Source: Verrucomicrobiia bacterium (GTDB lineage: Bacteria > Omnitrophota > Omnitrophia > Omnitrophales > Aquincolibacteriaceae). Taken from it: a stretch of DNA of 57,478 nt. Every line of letters starts with the position of its first letter. Position 1 is the first letter of the stretch. The position numbers were made by a program, and so were the translations under genes. Where the stretch lies: assembly GCA_035495615.1 (NCBI GenBank), contig DATJFP010000069.1:1-57478 (forward strand). The letters run 5' to 3'. This document shows positions 8,328 to 16,336 of this stretch, piece after piece. The notes beneath the pieces are model-generated. The model saw nothing but the letters and a program-made list of their open reading frames with translations, was not told the origin of the DNA and searched no databases.

Positions 8328-8843
8328 CTACGCGAGCGTCAGGTAGACTTCCCTTCCCTGAGACTCAAGGATCACTCTCCTGCCTTGAATTTCTTTGACG
8401 AGGGCGTTGCCGATACGGTCTCCGACGCCGACCACTTCATCGTTAATTACGGCGAGCTCTTCGTTGCCGTCGATGATGCCGCTCAGCGTAAAGCCCGCGG
8501 AAATCGCGGTCGGAGTCGTAGCAAACGTCCGCACCGGGTGGCGCTCGGGAAAGGTTTTCGGCGCCGCCGGAAGTGGAGAGGAATGCGCGGGTTGGACGTT
8601 CATGAAACGCGCGGCCGTGAAAAGCGGCCACGCGGAAAACAAACAGACGACGGCCAGAAGGCCCCAGAAAACATAAGGCATGCGGGATTCGTGCGCGCGG
8701 CGGGCAGGCGCGGCTTTCGGCATCGCGGCCGCCTGGGACGCGTGCATCACCGCGGGAAGCGGCGCGGCCGGGACTTTCATCGTGGCCATGACCGCGGCCA
8801 AAGGTTTTTTCTTCTGCTGGAGCGCGTCGTGGATCAAACTCAT
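8328..8843 (-). CDS. GspB/ExeB-like type II secretion accessory protein
   Basis: 171 residues: a cytoplasmic N-terminus starting MSLIHDALQQKKK, a transmembrane helix at about 58-76 (VFWGLLAVVCLFSAWPLF), a Pro/Ala-rich linker and a C-terminal beta domain (about 115-171: AGFTLSGIIDGNEELAVIND...VGDRIGNALVKEI...GREVYLTLA). That layout matches GspB/ExeB, which works with the ExeA ATPase to place the secretin or to open peptidoglycan in type II secretion. The start ATG overlaps the exeA stop (ATGA), so translation is coupled. Reading further upstream in this frame gives an Arg/Pro-rich peptide antisense to nothing known and is rejected. No gsp core genes are in the window. Confidence 0.75.
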   Translation of the reverse strand: MSLIHDALQQKKKPLAAVMATMKVPAAPLPAVMHASQAAAMPKAAPARRAHESRMPYVFWGLLAVVCLFSAWPLFTAARFMNVQPAHSSPLPAAPKTFPERHPVRTFATTPTAISAGFTLSGIIDGNEELAVINDEVVGVGDRIGNALVKEIQGRRVILESQGREVYLTLA

Positions 8844-9649
8844 GCTCTTACCCCCTGGAGATCGCCGTAAGCATAATCGACCATGCCGGTGTCGATGAGA
8901 CGGCTGGATTGCGTGAACGCTGCCATAAGCGAGCGGTCCGCCAGTACGTTGATCAGGCGCGGCACGCCGCCGGAAATCTGGTGGATGCGGTCGATGGCTT
9001 CGGGCGTAAAAAAATCGTTTTGGCCGCCGGCGACCTGCAGCCGGTGCCGGATGTACTCGTCGACTTCTTCGCGCGACAGGACCGTGAGATGGTAACGGAT
9101 CGTGATGCGCTGGTAGAGCTGGACCAGGTCCTTGCGGTTGAGCAGGTCCTTCAGCTCGGGCTGGCCCACGAGGATGATCTGCAAAAGTTTCTGCGTCGAG
9201 GTTTCGAGGTTCGACAGCAGCCGGATCTGCTCGAGCGCTTTCGGGCTGAGAAGCTGCGCCTCGTCGATGATGACGATGGCGTTGTAGCCTTCTTCGAGCT
9301 GCTCCAGCAGGAAACGATTCAACGAATCGAAATAATCTTTCCTTTTCTTGCCCGAAGGCTTGATCCCGAAATCTTCGACGATGGTCTGCAGCAGCTCGAA
9401 CTCGGACAGCTTGGGATTGAAGACGAGCGCGCTGTGCACCCGGTCGCTCATGCGCTGAAGCAGCGCGCGGCAAAGCGTGGTCTTGCCCGTCCCGATCTCC
9501 CCCGTGATCTGGATGAAGCCGCGCCGGCTTTCCACGCCGTAGATTAGCGTAGAGAGCGCCTCGCGGTGCTGCTGGCTGAAATAGACGAAGCGCGGGTCGG
9601 GCGTAACGTTGAAAGGGGCTTCTTTCAAATTGAAAAAGGATTCGTACAT
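8840..9649 (-). CDS. exeA: ExeA/GspA-like AAA ATPase
   Basis: 269 residues opening MYESFFNLKEAPFNVTPDPR, the signature start of ExeA-type ATPases. Walker A is GEIGTGKTT (50-58), Walker B AIVIIDEAQ (about 124-132), followed by sensor-like SNLETSTQKLLQIILVGQPE and the C-terminal GGVPRLINVLADRSLMAAF. The family forms an inner-membrane complex with a GspB-like partner that helps the secretin cross peptidoglycan. It lacks the C-terminal membrane helix and peptidoglycan-binding domain of full-length Aeromonas ExeA. The short form is common. It is coupled to the downstream gspB-like gene. Confidence 0.9.
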   Translation of the reverse strand: MYESFFNLKEAPFNVTPDPRFVYFSQQHREALSTLIYGVESRRGFIQITGEIGTGKTTLCRALLQRMSDRVHSALVFNPKLSEFELLQTIVEDFGIKPSGKKRKDYFDSLNRFLLEQLEEGYNAIVIIDEAQLLSPKALEQIRLLSNLETSTQKLLQIILVGQPELKDLLNRKDLVQLYQRITIRYHLTVLSREEVDEYIRHRLQVAGGQNDFFTPEAIDRIHQISGGVPRLINVLADRSLMAAFTQSSRLIDTGMVDYAYGDLQGVRA

Positions 9650-9818
9650 AAAGGCCTCGGCTCGGCTGAGTGTGTGGGAGTGGTCCCCGCTCTCTAATAG
9701 TTCGGCAGGGCGGAAAATATCTTAATGCCGGGTTTCAGGCAGGGCAAGGCTGCCCTTATAGCAATTACGGTCATGGCCTGTTATCCGGGCCTAGCCATGC
9801 GGGGTTTATTAGGTGCTC
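9650..9818. other. 169-base intergenic region with short palindromes
   Basis: Between the GH35 stop and the exeA start. It holds GGGCA-AGGC-TGCCC (about 9744-9757), a hairpin that could end transcription of the glycosidase gene, and a palindrome arm described separately. I see no open reading frame and no strong promoter; TATTAG near 9700 on minus is a weak -10 candidate for exeA. Confidence 0.4.
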
Positions 9819-9821
9819 TTA
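9796..9821 (-). repeat. Solo arm of the large palindromic repeat, at the GH35 stop codon
   Basis: On minus, TAAGAGCACCTAATAAACCC begins at the GH35 stop codon (TAA 9821-9819) and continues CCGCATGG. It closely matches the outer ends of the 18095-18322 palindrome (TTAGAGCACCTATCAAAACC and TTAAGAGCGCCTAACAAAAT). Only one arm is present here. Confidence 0.55.
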
Positions 9822-11858
9822 AACGGGAATGAACTCGAAGACCTTGCCGTCCTTGCGGTGGATGTCGGCGGTAAAGGGCTGGCGGCGCTCGTTCGAAGAA
9901 AGGTCGGTGCGGCCGGTCATGAGGTCCCGGATCTTCATGCGGCCCTTGTAACGCTCCAGCGCCGGCAGGAAGATGCTGGCGCTTTTGTCTTCGCCGCCGT
10001 TGTTGGTGACGACCAGGTAATGGCGGCTGCCGCGCGAAAACAGCGCGGTCTTGATGTCGCGCGTCGGCGAATAGGAGACAAGGCCGATCTTGAGATAGTT
10101 CAGGATTTCCAGGATCAGCTCGCGCGTGGGATCCATGCCGAAATGCACGAGCCTGCCCTTGCCGACTTTTTTGATGTAGCCGACGACGTGCTTGCCGTAG
10201 CTGCCGAAGTCGGCCATGATCCTCTGCCCGCTTCCGTCCGGGAACGTGTAAACCGAGCTGACCTGCCTCACCTTTTGCCGGCCGGGGGCGAGCTGGATCG
10301 TGAATGCTTTCTTGAATTCGAACAGGATGCTTTTCGGATCTTCGAAGCCGATGATGTCCAGGTGCCGGAAGCGGTCGTCTTTGCGCGGGTAATCGCGGAA
10401 CGCGACCAGAGTGCCGCCGTTTTCCACGTATTCGCGCAGGCGCCGGTGCGATGTTTCCTCGAGCCACTGGTTGCCGGAATAAAAAAGGACTTTCTGGTCG
10501 CAGGTCATGACTCTCGGGTCGTAGAGCTGGTAATCGATGTCCGCGTCGTAGAGCCCGACGAGGATCGGGCTTTTCGCGCTGAGCGTGCGCGCGGCATACT
10601 GCAGCGGATTGTAGGTCACGCCCACTTCCGTAATCTTCTTCAGGCTGGGCGGATGCATCTGATGGAACACGGAAACCATCTCCTTGAAGACCTCGTACAG
10701 CTCGCCGCGCACGCGGCCCCACTCGTTGATCGGCGACATATACCAGTTGTCGCGGTTGACCAGCATGTACCAGTTCCAGCCCGTGACGCCGCCCATGATG
10801 GCCGACAGCACGATGAGCCGGTAATGGTTCGGCGTCAGCACGCCGGTCTCGTAATGGCGCGCGTGCCACACACCCGCGGCGAATTCCGCGATGTAGGCGA
10901 CCTTCGACGTGTTCTTGAGGAAACGGATTTTGTCGATCAGCTTGCGCTGCTCGTACTGATCTTCGGCGAGCTCGCTGGACGGATACAAGTCCACGCCGAT
11001 CATGTCGCAGGCCGACTGCATTTCCCGCCAGTCGTGTGCATAAAAAAACGGGTACATGTTCAGGTAGATCGGGACGTCGATGCCCAGTTCGCGGAACGTT
11101 TCCACGTTCCATTCCGCGACCTTGCGCGAATAATCGTATTTGAATTTAAAATAGTCGATGTTGCGCTTGAGCTCTTTGTCGCCCTTCAGCATGAGGCCGG
11201 TCTCGCCCTGCAGCATGGTCGCGATATGCGCCCCCACTTCCTCGAACTTGCGGTATTCCGTGCCCCAGCTCGCGTTCAGGTCGTCGAGGTCCCCGTGATA
11301 GAGCTCGCGGATGAAGTCCTGGAACATGCCGGGGGTATGGCCGAGGCCGTACTGCGGGCCGAAGGTGTCCGGCCACGGGTCGATCTCGTTGTCCGCCTGC
11401 AGCATGATGATGTGGCCGCCGCGGCGCGACGCGAGATACGGCTTTAAAACCGCGCAGACTTTTTCCAGGTACACGCGCGCGTATTTAAGGAACGTGGGAT
11501 GAAGGCGGTGGTATTTGTACGCGTAAGCGGGCGCGCCCTCGTTGGGCCATTCGCTGTAGATGTACGGGCCGGGCCGGATGATGACGTTGAATTTTTCGCG
11601 ACGCGTGAGCTCGAGGAATTTCTTGAGGTTGCGCGTCTGGTCGGTCTTGCCCGTGAAGTCGAATTTGCCGCGGTGGTATTCGTGGTAGTCCCACGGCACG
11701 TAGGTCGCGACCGTCTGCAGGCCCATTTCGCGGACGCGCGCCAGCACTTCCTTCCAATAGCTCGGGTTCAGGCGCCAGTAATGGACTTCTCCCGAAATCA
11801 GAGGAACTTTTTTTGAGCCGGCCCAAATTTCATTTTTTTTGATCTGGACTTTAGGCAT
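9819..11858 (-). CDS. GH35-type glycoside hydrolase (beta-galactosidase-like)
   Basis: 679 residues with no signal peptide, so probably cytoplasmic. The N-terminal barrel reads PLISGEVHYWRLNPSYWKEV, YVPWDYHEYHRGKFDFTG and IIRPGPYIYSEWPNEGAPAY, the classic GH35 fold. The likely acid/base Glu is in MLQADNEIDPW (about 157) and the nucleophile Glu in AYIAEFAAGVWH (about 325). A middle domain (about 440-560) looks like a glutamine-amidotransferase-like trimerisation domain (LREYVENGGTLVAFRDYP), as in GH42/GH35 enzymes, and a beta domain closes the protein. The substrate cannot be read from sequence; beta-galactosides are the family norm. It stands alone between leuS and exeA with no sugar transporter nearby. 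The stop codon lies at a repeat arm. Confidence 0.85.
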   Translation of the reverse strand: MPKVQIKKNEIWAGSKKVPLISGEVHYWRLNPSYWKEVLARVREMGLQTVATYVPWDYHEYHRGKFDFTGKTDQTRNLKKFLELTRREKFNVIIRPGPYIYSEWPNEGAPAYAYKYHRLHPTFLKYARVYLEKVCAVLKPYLASRRGGHIIMLQADNEIDPWPDTFGPQYGLGHTPGMFQDFIRELYHGDLDDLNASWGTEYRKFEEVGAHIATMLQGETGLMLKGDKELKRNIDYFKFKYDYSRKVAEWNVETFRELGIDVPIYLNMYPFFYAHDWREMQSACDMIGVDLYPSSELAEDQYEQRKLIDKIRFLKNTSKVAYIAEFAAGVWHARHYETGVLTPNHYRLIVLSAIMGGVTGWNWYMLVNRDNWYMSPINEWGRVRGELYEVFKEMVSVFHQMHPPSLKKITEVGVTYNPLQYAARTLSAKSPILVGLYDADIDYQLYDPRVMTCDQKVLFYSGNQWLEETSHRRLREYVENGGTLVAFRDYPRKDDRFRHLDIIGFEDPKSILFEFKKAFTIQLAPGRQKVRQVSSVYTFPDGSGQRIMADFGSYGKHVVGYIKKVGKGRLVHFGMDPTRELILEILNYLKIGLVSYSPTRDIKTALFSRGSRHYLVVTNNGGEDKSASIFLPALERYKGRMKIRDLMTGRTDLSSNERRQPFTADIHRKDGKVFEFIPV

Positions 11859-11947
11859 CGAGATCGCGGGACTCCTGTGTCCCGGTGGAGAGAAACCGCC
11901 GCGGGCGCGTCCTGGGTTGCCGTCCTGACAGGCGCTCGGTGCGGAAT

Positions 11948-14419
11948 TTAATTCAAGACGATATTGACGATGCGGCCGGGCACGACCACGACTTGCTTGA
12001 GGGTCTTCCCTTCCAGCCAGGGAACAATGGCCTCGTGTTCGAGGGCCATTTTCCGGATTTCGTCTTCGCTACTCGATGAAGAAACGACTATTTTGGTGCG
12101 AACTTTACCGCCCACCAGGACAGCCAGCTCGGCGCTCGCTTCCGCCAGGCACTTCTCGTCCCATTTCGGCCAAGGAGCCCAGCCCAGGGTTTCCTTGCCG
12201 CCGAGGCGCTGCCAGAGTTCTTCCGACAGGTGCGGCGCGAAGGGCGCCAGGAGAAGAATGAAATTTTTCAACATGGAAGCCGCGTAGGTTTCGTCTTTCA
12301 ACGTTTCGTTGATGAAGATCATGAGCGCCGAGATCGCAGTGTTGTAACGGCCGCCTTCCAGATCTTCGGTCACCTTCTTCACGGTCTGGTTCATGCGTTT
12401 GTTTTCCGCGGGCGTCAATTCCCTGTCCTGGATCTTGGGGCTGAGCGTGCCTTCTCGTTCGATGAAAAGGCGCCACACGCGCGAAAGAAAACGGTACACG
12501 CCTTCCACGCCGTTCATGGACCAGGGCTTGGTCATTTCCAGCGGGCCCATGAACATTTCGTAGAGGCGCACGCTGTCCGCGCCGTAATCGGCTATAAGGT
12601 CGTCGGGATTGACGACATTGCCGCGCGACTTCGACATCTTCTGGCTGTCCTCGCCCAGGATCATGCCCTGGTTGATGAGCTTGTGGAACGGTTCTTTGGT
12701 TTTGACGACGCCGATGTCGTAGAGCACTTTGTGCCAGAAGCGCGAATACAGAAGATGCAGCACCGCGTGTTCCGCGCCGCCGATGTAAAGGTCCACCGGC
12801 ATCCAGTATTTTTCTTTCGCGGGATCGATCAGCGCTTTGTCGTTCTTCGGGTCGATGTAGCGCAAATAGTACCAGCAGGAACCGGCCCATTGCGGCATGG
12901 TGTTGGTTTCACGCAGTGCGGGCTTTCCGGTCTCGTCTTTTGTCTGCACCCAGTCTTTGACCGCGGCGAGCGGCGGCTCGCCGGTTCCCGTAGGCTTGAA
13001 GCTCGACGTCTCAGGAAGGCGCAGCGGCAATTCGCTTTCGGAAATAAGTTTCGGCTTCCCATCCGCGTGAATCACGGGAATGGGTTCGCCCCAGTAGCGC
13101 TGGCGCGAGAATAGCCAGTCGCGTAATTTGTACTGGATAGATTTCTTGCCGATCGTTTTCTGTTCGAGCCAGGCCGTGATTTTTTCCTTGGCCCCGTCGC
13201 TTTTCAGGCCGTCGATCGAGAATCCTTTGTCCGGCGTCGTGGAATTGAAGCAAACGCCCACGCCCGTAAAGGCCTCTTTCTGAAAATCGAAATTCGCTTC
13301 TTCGGGATGCTTGATGACGGGAACGATCTTGATGCCGTACTTCACCGCGAATTCGTGATCGCGTTCGTCATGCGCGGGAACAGCCATGATGGCACCGGTT
13401 CCGTAGCTGATCAGCACATAGTCGGCAATCCAAATCGGGATCTTCTGGCCGTTCACGGGATTCACCGCGTACGCGCCGGTGAACACGCCTGTTTTTTCTT
13501 TATTGAGTTCCGTCCGGTCGAGATCGGATTTCTTCGAGGCGGCATCGACGTATTTTCCGACCGCGGCTTTCTGCGAGTCCGTCGTGATTTTTTTGACGAG
13601 AGCATGCTCGGGCGAAAGCACCATGTAGGTCGCGCCGAAAAGCGTGTCCGGCCGCGTCGTGTAAATGCGGACCGTATCGCCGGCGCCGTCGATTTTAAAA
13701 TCCACTTCCGCGCCGACCGAGCGCCCGATCCAGTTGCGCTGCATTTCCTTGATGGCTTCCGGCCAGTCGAGTTCTTCCAAGTCTTCCAGAAGGCGGTCGG
13801 CGTACTTTGTGATCCTCAGCACCCACTGACGCATGGGCTTGCGGATGACCGGATGCCCGCCGCGCTCGGATTTGCCGTCGATCACTTCTTCGTTCGCGAG
13901 CACCGTGCCGAGTTCCGGGCACCAGTTCACGGGCATCTCGGCTTCGTAGGCCAGGCCCCTTTCGAAAAGCTTCATGAAGATCCACTGCGTCCAGCGGAAG
14001 TAGCCCGGATCGGTCGTGTCGACTTCGCGGTCCCAGTCGTAGCTGAAGCCGAGGCGTTTGATCTGGCGGCGAAAATTGTCGACGTTCTTTTTCGTGGTCT
14101 CGCGAGGATGCGTGCCGGTTTCAATCGCGTACTGCTCGGCGGGAAGCCCGAACGCGTCCCAGCCCATGGGATGAAGCACGTTGAAGCCGCGCATCCTTTT
14201 ATAACGGGCCGTGATGTCGGTGGCGGTGTAGCCTTCGAGATGGCCGACGTGAAGGCCCGCGCCCGATGGGTACGGGAACATGTCGAGCACGTAGTACTTG
14301 GGCTTGTTACTTCCGGGCTCTCCCGGATCGGGCGCGCGGAAGGTCTTGTTCTTTTCCCAGAACGCCTGCCACTTGGGCTCGAGTTCGTCGAAGGGGTAGG
14401 CTTTGAAGCCGGATGCCAT
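11948..14419 (-). CDS. leuS: Leucyl-tRNA synthetase
   Basis: 823 residues, normal for bacterial LeuRS. The HIGH motif appears as HVGH (57-60) within [16 protein letters not shown]. The editing domain includes [19 protein letters not shown], the zinc-like region is present, and KMSKSRGNV (about 594) is the KMSKS loop. The anticodon-binding domain and C-terminal tail end GRIVNIVLN. It charges tRNA-Leu in the cytoplasm. AGGAA precedes the ATG. A tRNA-Leu(CAA) gene lies 52 bases upstream on the same strand. No T-box or leucine leader peptide is visible in the short gap. In many genomes leuS is next to lptE and holA; here a glycosidase, exeA/gspB, comEC and bamD-like genes intervene. Confidence 0.97.
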   Translation of the reverse strand: MASGFKAYPFDELEPKWQAFWEKNKTFRAPDPGEPGSNKPKYYVLDMFPYPSGAGLHVGHLEGYTATDITARYKRMRGFNVLHPMGWDAFGLPAEQYAIETGTHPRETTKKNVDNFRRQIKRLGFSYDWDREVDTTDPGYFRWTQWIFMKLFERGLAYEAEMPVNWCPELGTVLANEEVIDGKSERGGHPVIRKPMRQWVLRITKYADRLLEDLEELDWPEAIKEMQRNWIGRSVGAEVDFKIDGAGDTVRIYTTRPDTLFGATYMVLSPEHALVKKITTDSQKAAVGKYVDAASKKSDLDRTELNKEKTGVFTGAYAVNPVNGQKIPIWIADYVLISYGTGAIMAVPAHDERDHEFAVKYGIKIVPVIKHPEEANFDFQKEAFTGVGVCFNSTTPDKGFSIDGLKSDGAKEKITAWLEQKTIGKKSIQYKLRDWLFSRQRYWGEPIPVIHADGKPKLISESELPLRLPETSSFKPTGTGEPPLAAVKDWVQTKDETGKPALRETNTMPQWAGSCWYYLRYIDPKNDKALIDPAKEKYWMPVDLYIGGAEHAVLHLLYSRFWHKVLYDIGVVKTKEPFHKLINQGMILGEDSQKMSKSRGNVVNPDDLIADYGADSVRLYEMFMGPLEMTKPWSMNGVEGVYRFLSRVWRLFIEREGTLSPKIQDRELTPAENKRMNQTVKKVTEDLEGGRYNTAISALMIFINETLKDETYAASMLKNFILLLAPFAPHLSEELWQRLGGKETLGWAPWPKWDEKCLAEASAELAVLVGGKVRTKIVVSSSSSEDEIRKMALEHEAIVPWLEGKTLKQVVVVPGRIVNIVLN

Positions 14420-14470
14420 TTGGATTCCTGTGTTTGGTTTTCGAAATCAAGGAGAGAGTTGAAAACAAAA

Positions 14471-14554
14471 TGCGGAGGGAGAGAGTCGAACTCTCATGCT
14501 CTTGCGAGCGCTGGATTTTGAGTCCAGTGTGTCTGCCAGTTCCACCACCCCCGC
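14471..14554 (-). tRNA. tRNA-Leu (anticodon CAA)
   Basis: An 84-base gene. The acceptor stem is GCGGGGG (14554-14548) with CCTCCGC (14478-14472) and discriminator A. The anticodon arm is CTGGA-CTCAAAA-TCCAG, giving anticodon CAA (decodes UUG). A long class II variable arm (CGCTC GCAA GAGCA) and a T arm GAGAGTTCGACTCTC complete it. CCA is not encoded. It lies just upstream of leuS and is the intact partner of the broken copy at 14661-14801. Confidence 0.95.
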
Positions 14555-14599
14555 ATCAAATCTTCTTACTCAAAGATCCGTGCGATATTAATTCATTAA

Positions 14600-14660
14600 G
14601 GGTCCTCACCGTCTCGGACCCATCGCCAAGCGTGCGCGACTTATTCGTCGCGCGGCGATT
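14600..14660 (-). repeat. Palindromic double-hairpin element, copy 2
   Basis: Hairpin A reads GGGTCC (14600-14605), a 10-base loop TCACCGTCTC and GGACCC (14616-14621). Hairpin B has ATCGCC/GGCGAT outer and GCGCGAC/GTCGCGC inner arms. Compared with copy 1, two base pairs of hairpin A are changed on both sides, so pairing is kept. It abuts the 3' end of the broken tRNA-Leu, replacing the last bases of its acceptor stem. Confidence 0.92.
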
Positions 14661-14801
14661 GGAGGGAGAGAGTCGAACTCTCTGTTAAGGGCCCTCACCG
14701 TCTCGGGCCCATCGTCAAGCATGCGCGACTTATTCGTCGCGCGACGATTGAGCGCTGGATTTTGGCCCCGTGTGTAAGCCTGCCAGTTCCACCACCCCCG
14801 C
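14661..14801 (-). pseudogene. Broken tRNA-Leu(CAA) interrupted by palindromic element
   Basis: The 5' half (GCGGGGGTGGTGGAACTGGC from 14801) is identical to the intact tRNA-Leu next door. The D loop then gains GCTT and the 5' strand of the anticodon stem is changed (CACGGGGCCAAAA), so only three pairs remain. The variable arm is replaced after CGCTC by element copy 3, after which the T arm GAGAGTTCGACTCTC resumes. The 3' acceptor strand stops at CCTCC and is followed directly by element copy 2. The result is unlikely to fold or be processed as a tRNA. Confidence 0.85.
14689..14749 (-). repeat. Palindromic double-hairpin element, copy 3, inside a tRNA-Leu copy
   Basis: Hairpin A is GGGCCC (14689-14694), loop TCACCGTCTC and GGGCCC (14705-14710). 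Hairpin B has outer arms ATCGTC (14711-14716) and GACGAT (14743-14748), a compensated change from ATCGCC/GGCGAT in the other copies. It sits exactly in the variable arm of the broken tRNA-Leu. Confidence 0.92.
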
Positions 14802-14822
14802 ATCAAAGCCAAAAGTCCGGAA

Positions 14823-14828
14823 ATTCTA
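14823..14828 (-). promoter_or_regulatory. Predicted -10 box upstream of the tRNA-Leu region
   Basis: On minus, TAGAAT lies 22 bases before the first base of the broken tRNA-Leu. A weak -35 candidate (TTAAAG) stands about 16 bases further upstream. It could drive the broken copy, the intact tRNA-Leu and perhaps leuS. Confidence 0.4.
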
Positions 14829-14856
14829 GCACAAGCGGCTTTAAGAGCAAAGGACG

Positions 14857-15399
14857 CTAATCTTCCTCGTCGTCGACCCAGTAGCGGCCGAATTCTTGCA
14901 AAAAGGTCAGGGTTCTGAGGTCTTTCATGCGGTCGGGATAGACGTGGCCCTGTAAGTGGTCCCATTCGTGCTGGATGACGCGCGCGAAAAAGCCGGAGAC
15001 TTCCAGCGTGAGCGGCTTCCCCTTCCGGTCCAGGCCTTCGCAGATCAGAGACTCATGCCGCGGCACCACGCCCCGCATGTCCGGGATGCTGAGGCATCCT
15101 TCCCACATCGGCACCTTTTTGTCCGACAGGTCTTTCAGCACGGGATTGATGACGCATGTCAGCGGCACCGAAGGCGCCTCGGGATAGCGGGGATTTTTTT
15201 CCACTTCGCAGACGAAGATTTGTTTGGAAGCGTGGACCTGCGGCGCGGCAAGGCCGACGCCGTCGTATTCGCGCATGGTGTCGACCATGTCGTCGAGGAA
15301 GCGCTGGAATTCCGGCGTGCCGATTTCTTTCGGATCCACATTCGCCGCTTTTTGACGCAGCACGGGATGCCCGAGGCGGGCGACTTTCAAGATGGCCAT
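14857..15399 (-). CDS. def: Peptide deformylase
   Basis: 180 residues with the three family motifs: GVGLAAPQV (47-55), EGCLSIP with metal-binding Cys102, and QHEWDHLQG with metal ligands His144 and His148 and catalytic Glu145. The enzyme removes the formyl group from N-terminal Met of new proteins. I chose ATG at 15399 because AGGAGA stands 6 bases before it and the protein then starts MAILKVARLGHPVL as usual; a longer frame upstream overlaps the nuclease gene. It lies only 2 bases after the nuclease stop. Confidence 0.96.
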   Translation of the reverse strand: MAILKVARLGHPVLRQKAANVDPKEIGTPEFQRFLDDMVDTMREYDGVGLAAPQVHASKQIFVCEVEKNPRYPEAPSVPLTCVINPVLKDLSDKKVPMWEGCLSIPDMRGVVPRHESLICEGLDRKGKPLTLEVSGFFARVIQHEWDHLQGHVYPDRMKDLRTLTFLQEFGRYWVDDEED

Positions 15400-15401
15400 G
15401 A

Positions 15402-15965
15402 TTATCTCCTTTTCCGGAAAAGCGGAAGCAGAAAAAGAACCGCAAGAACCGGCGTGACCCAGGCCGCCGCACGCCTCAGCGCCGGGGGCCGGGAATTCCG
15501 GACTGATGTCTTGTCCCACAGGCCGGCTTTTTTCTGCCGCGCCTGCTCTTCCAATTCGAGAAATTCCGCCTGGCGCGGATGCGGAAACGCGCGAGTTGCC
15601 TCTCCGAATCCCAGCGCGATCAAGTCCGCATTGACCAGAACGCCGCCTTCATAAACGTAAGCCAGACGCCTTCCATATTTATCGAAACCTTCAGGCCCGT
15701 TTTCCAGCCTCACGTCTTTGCCTTCGACGCGTTTCTTCAAATACAGCCGCGCTTCTTCGCCGTAATATTCGCCCGGACGGTTGTACCGCGGATGATCGAT
15801 TTCGGGCGTGTCCACGCCGATCAGCCGCACGCGCTGATTGTCTTCGAGAACAAATGTGTCGCCGTCGATCACGTGCCGCACTTTTTCCGCGGACGCCGTG
15901 CCCGCGAGAAAAAACACAAGCGCGAATCCCAACAGGGTGCGGCCGTATTTCGCGTTTACGTCCAT
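15402..15965 (-). CDS. Staphylococcal-nuclease-like protein with C-terminal membrane anchor
   Basis: 187 residues. A signal peptide (LLGFALVFFLAGTASA, cleavage about residue 26) leads into an SNase fold: VRHVIDGDTFVLEDNQRVRL, IGVDTPEIDHP and DKYGRRLAYVY carry the Asp, Arg and Glu residues of the active site and the calcium site. Near the C-terminus a hydrophobic helix (AAAWVTPVLAVLFLLPLF) followed by RKRR looks like a membrane anchor that would keep the nuclease at the inner membrane facing the periplasm. The start ATG overlaps the stop of the upstream TPR gene (TAATG). Substrate (DNA or RNA) is not determined by the sequence. Confidence 0.85.
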   Translation of the reverse strand: MDVNAKYGRTLLGFALVFFLAGTASAEKVRHVIDGDTFVLEDNQRVRLIGVDTPEIDHPRYNRPGEYYGEEARLYLKKRVEGKDVRLENGPEGFDKYGRRLAYVYEGGVLVNADLIALGFGEATRAFPHPRQAEFLELEEQARQKKAGLWDKTSVRNSRPPALRRAAAWVTPVLAVLFLLPLFRKRR

Positions 15966-16327
15966 TACTCGATCGAGGCCAGAATTTTTTTGAACTCCGG
16001 CATTTTGTGCAGGCTTTTCAAGTCCGGGTCCTGTTTCAGGTGCTCGAAGTCTTCGTAGCCCAGAACAAGCGCCCGCCGCAGGGCGCGCAGCGCTTCGCGC
16101 GATTTGCCGAGCAGCGCGAGGCTGCAGGCGAGATTGTAATGGACGATGCCGTCGTCTTTCAAAAGCCGCGCGAGCCTGCGGTCGATTTCCAGCCCTTTTT
16201 CGAACCACCCTTTTTCGGTGTAGGCATGCGCGAGCGGGATCAGGGCATCCACGAAATCTTCCTTGTCCTTGACCAGGCTTTCGTAAAAGGCGATTTCGAA
16301 ATCGATCCGGTCGCTTTTTCGCGTCAT
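15965..16327 (-). CDS. Small TPR protein
   Basis: 120 residues, all helical, with at least two TPR-like units: ALIPLAHAYTEKGWFEKGLE (about 28-47) and GIVHYNLACSLALLGKSREA (about 60-79). The tail LYEDFEHLKQDPDLKSLHK-type sequence is common in bacterial TPR proteins with an incomplete third repeat. There is no signal peptide, so it is probably cytoplasmic. It starts 9 bases after the radC stop and overlaps the nuclease start, so it belongs to the radC operon. Its partner is unknown. Confidence 0.75.
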   Translation of the reverse strand: MTRKSDRIDFEIAFYESLVKDKEDFVDALIPLAHAYTEKGWFEKGLEIDRRLARLLKDDGIVHYNLACSLALLGKSREALRALRRALVLGYEDFEHLKQDPDLKSLHKMPEFKKILASIE

Positions 16328-16336
16328 GGCGGTTCC

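Noticed and set aside
8844-9473. N-terminal extension of the GspB-like gene into exeA
   Set aside because: This would be an Arg/Pro/Ala-rich peptide read out of frame through exeA. The real start is the ATG that overlaps the exeA stop.
9813-11447. Open frame of 544 codons opposite the GH35 gene
   Set aside because: The minus strand carries the full glycosidase with catalytic Glu residues; the plus frame is an antisense shadow.
14420-14470. T-box or leucine leader peptide for leuS
   Set aside because: Only 51 bases separate the tRNA from the start codon, with no T-box sequence or Leu codon run.
14600-14965. A 119-codon frame through the tRNA copy and repeat elements on minus
   Set aside because: It is made of tRNA and palindrome sequence, not protein-like, and starts without a ribosome binding site.
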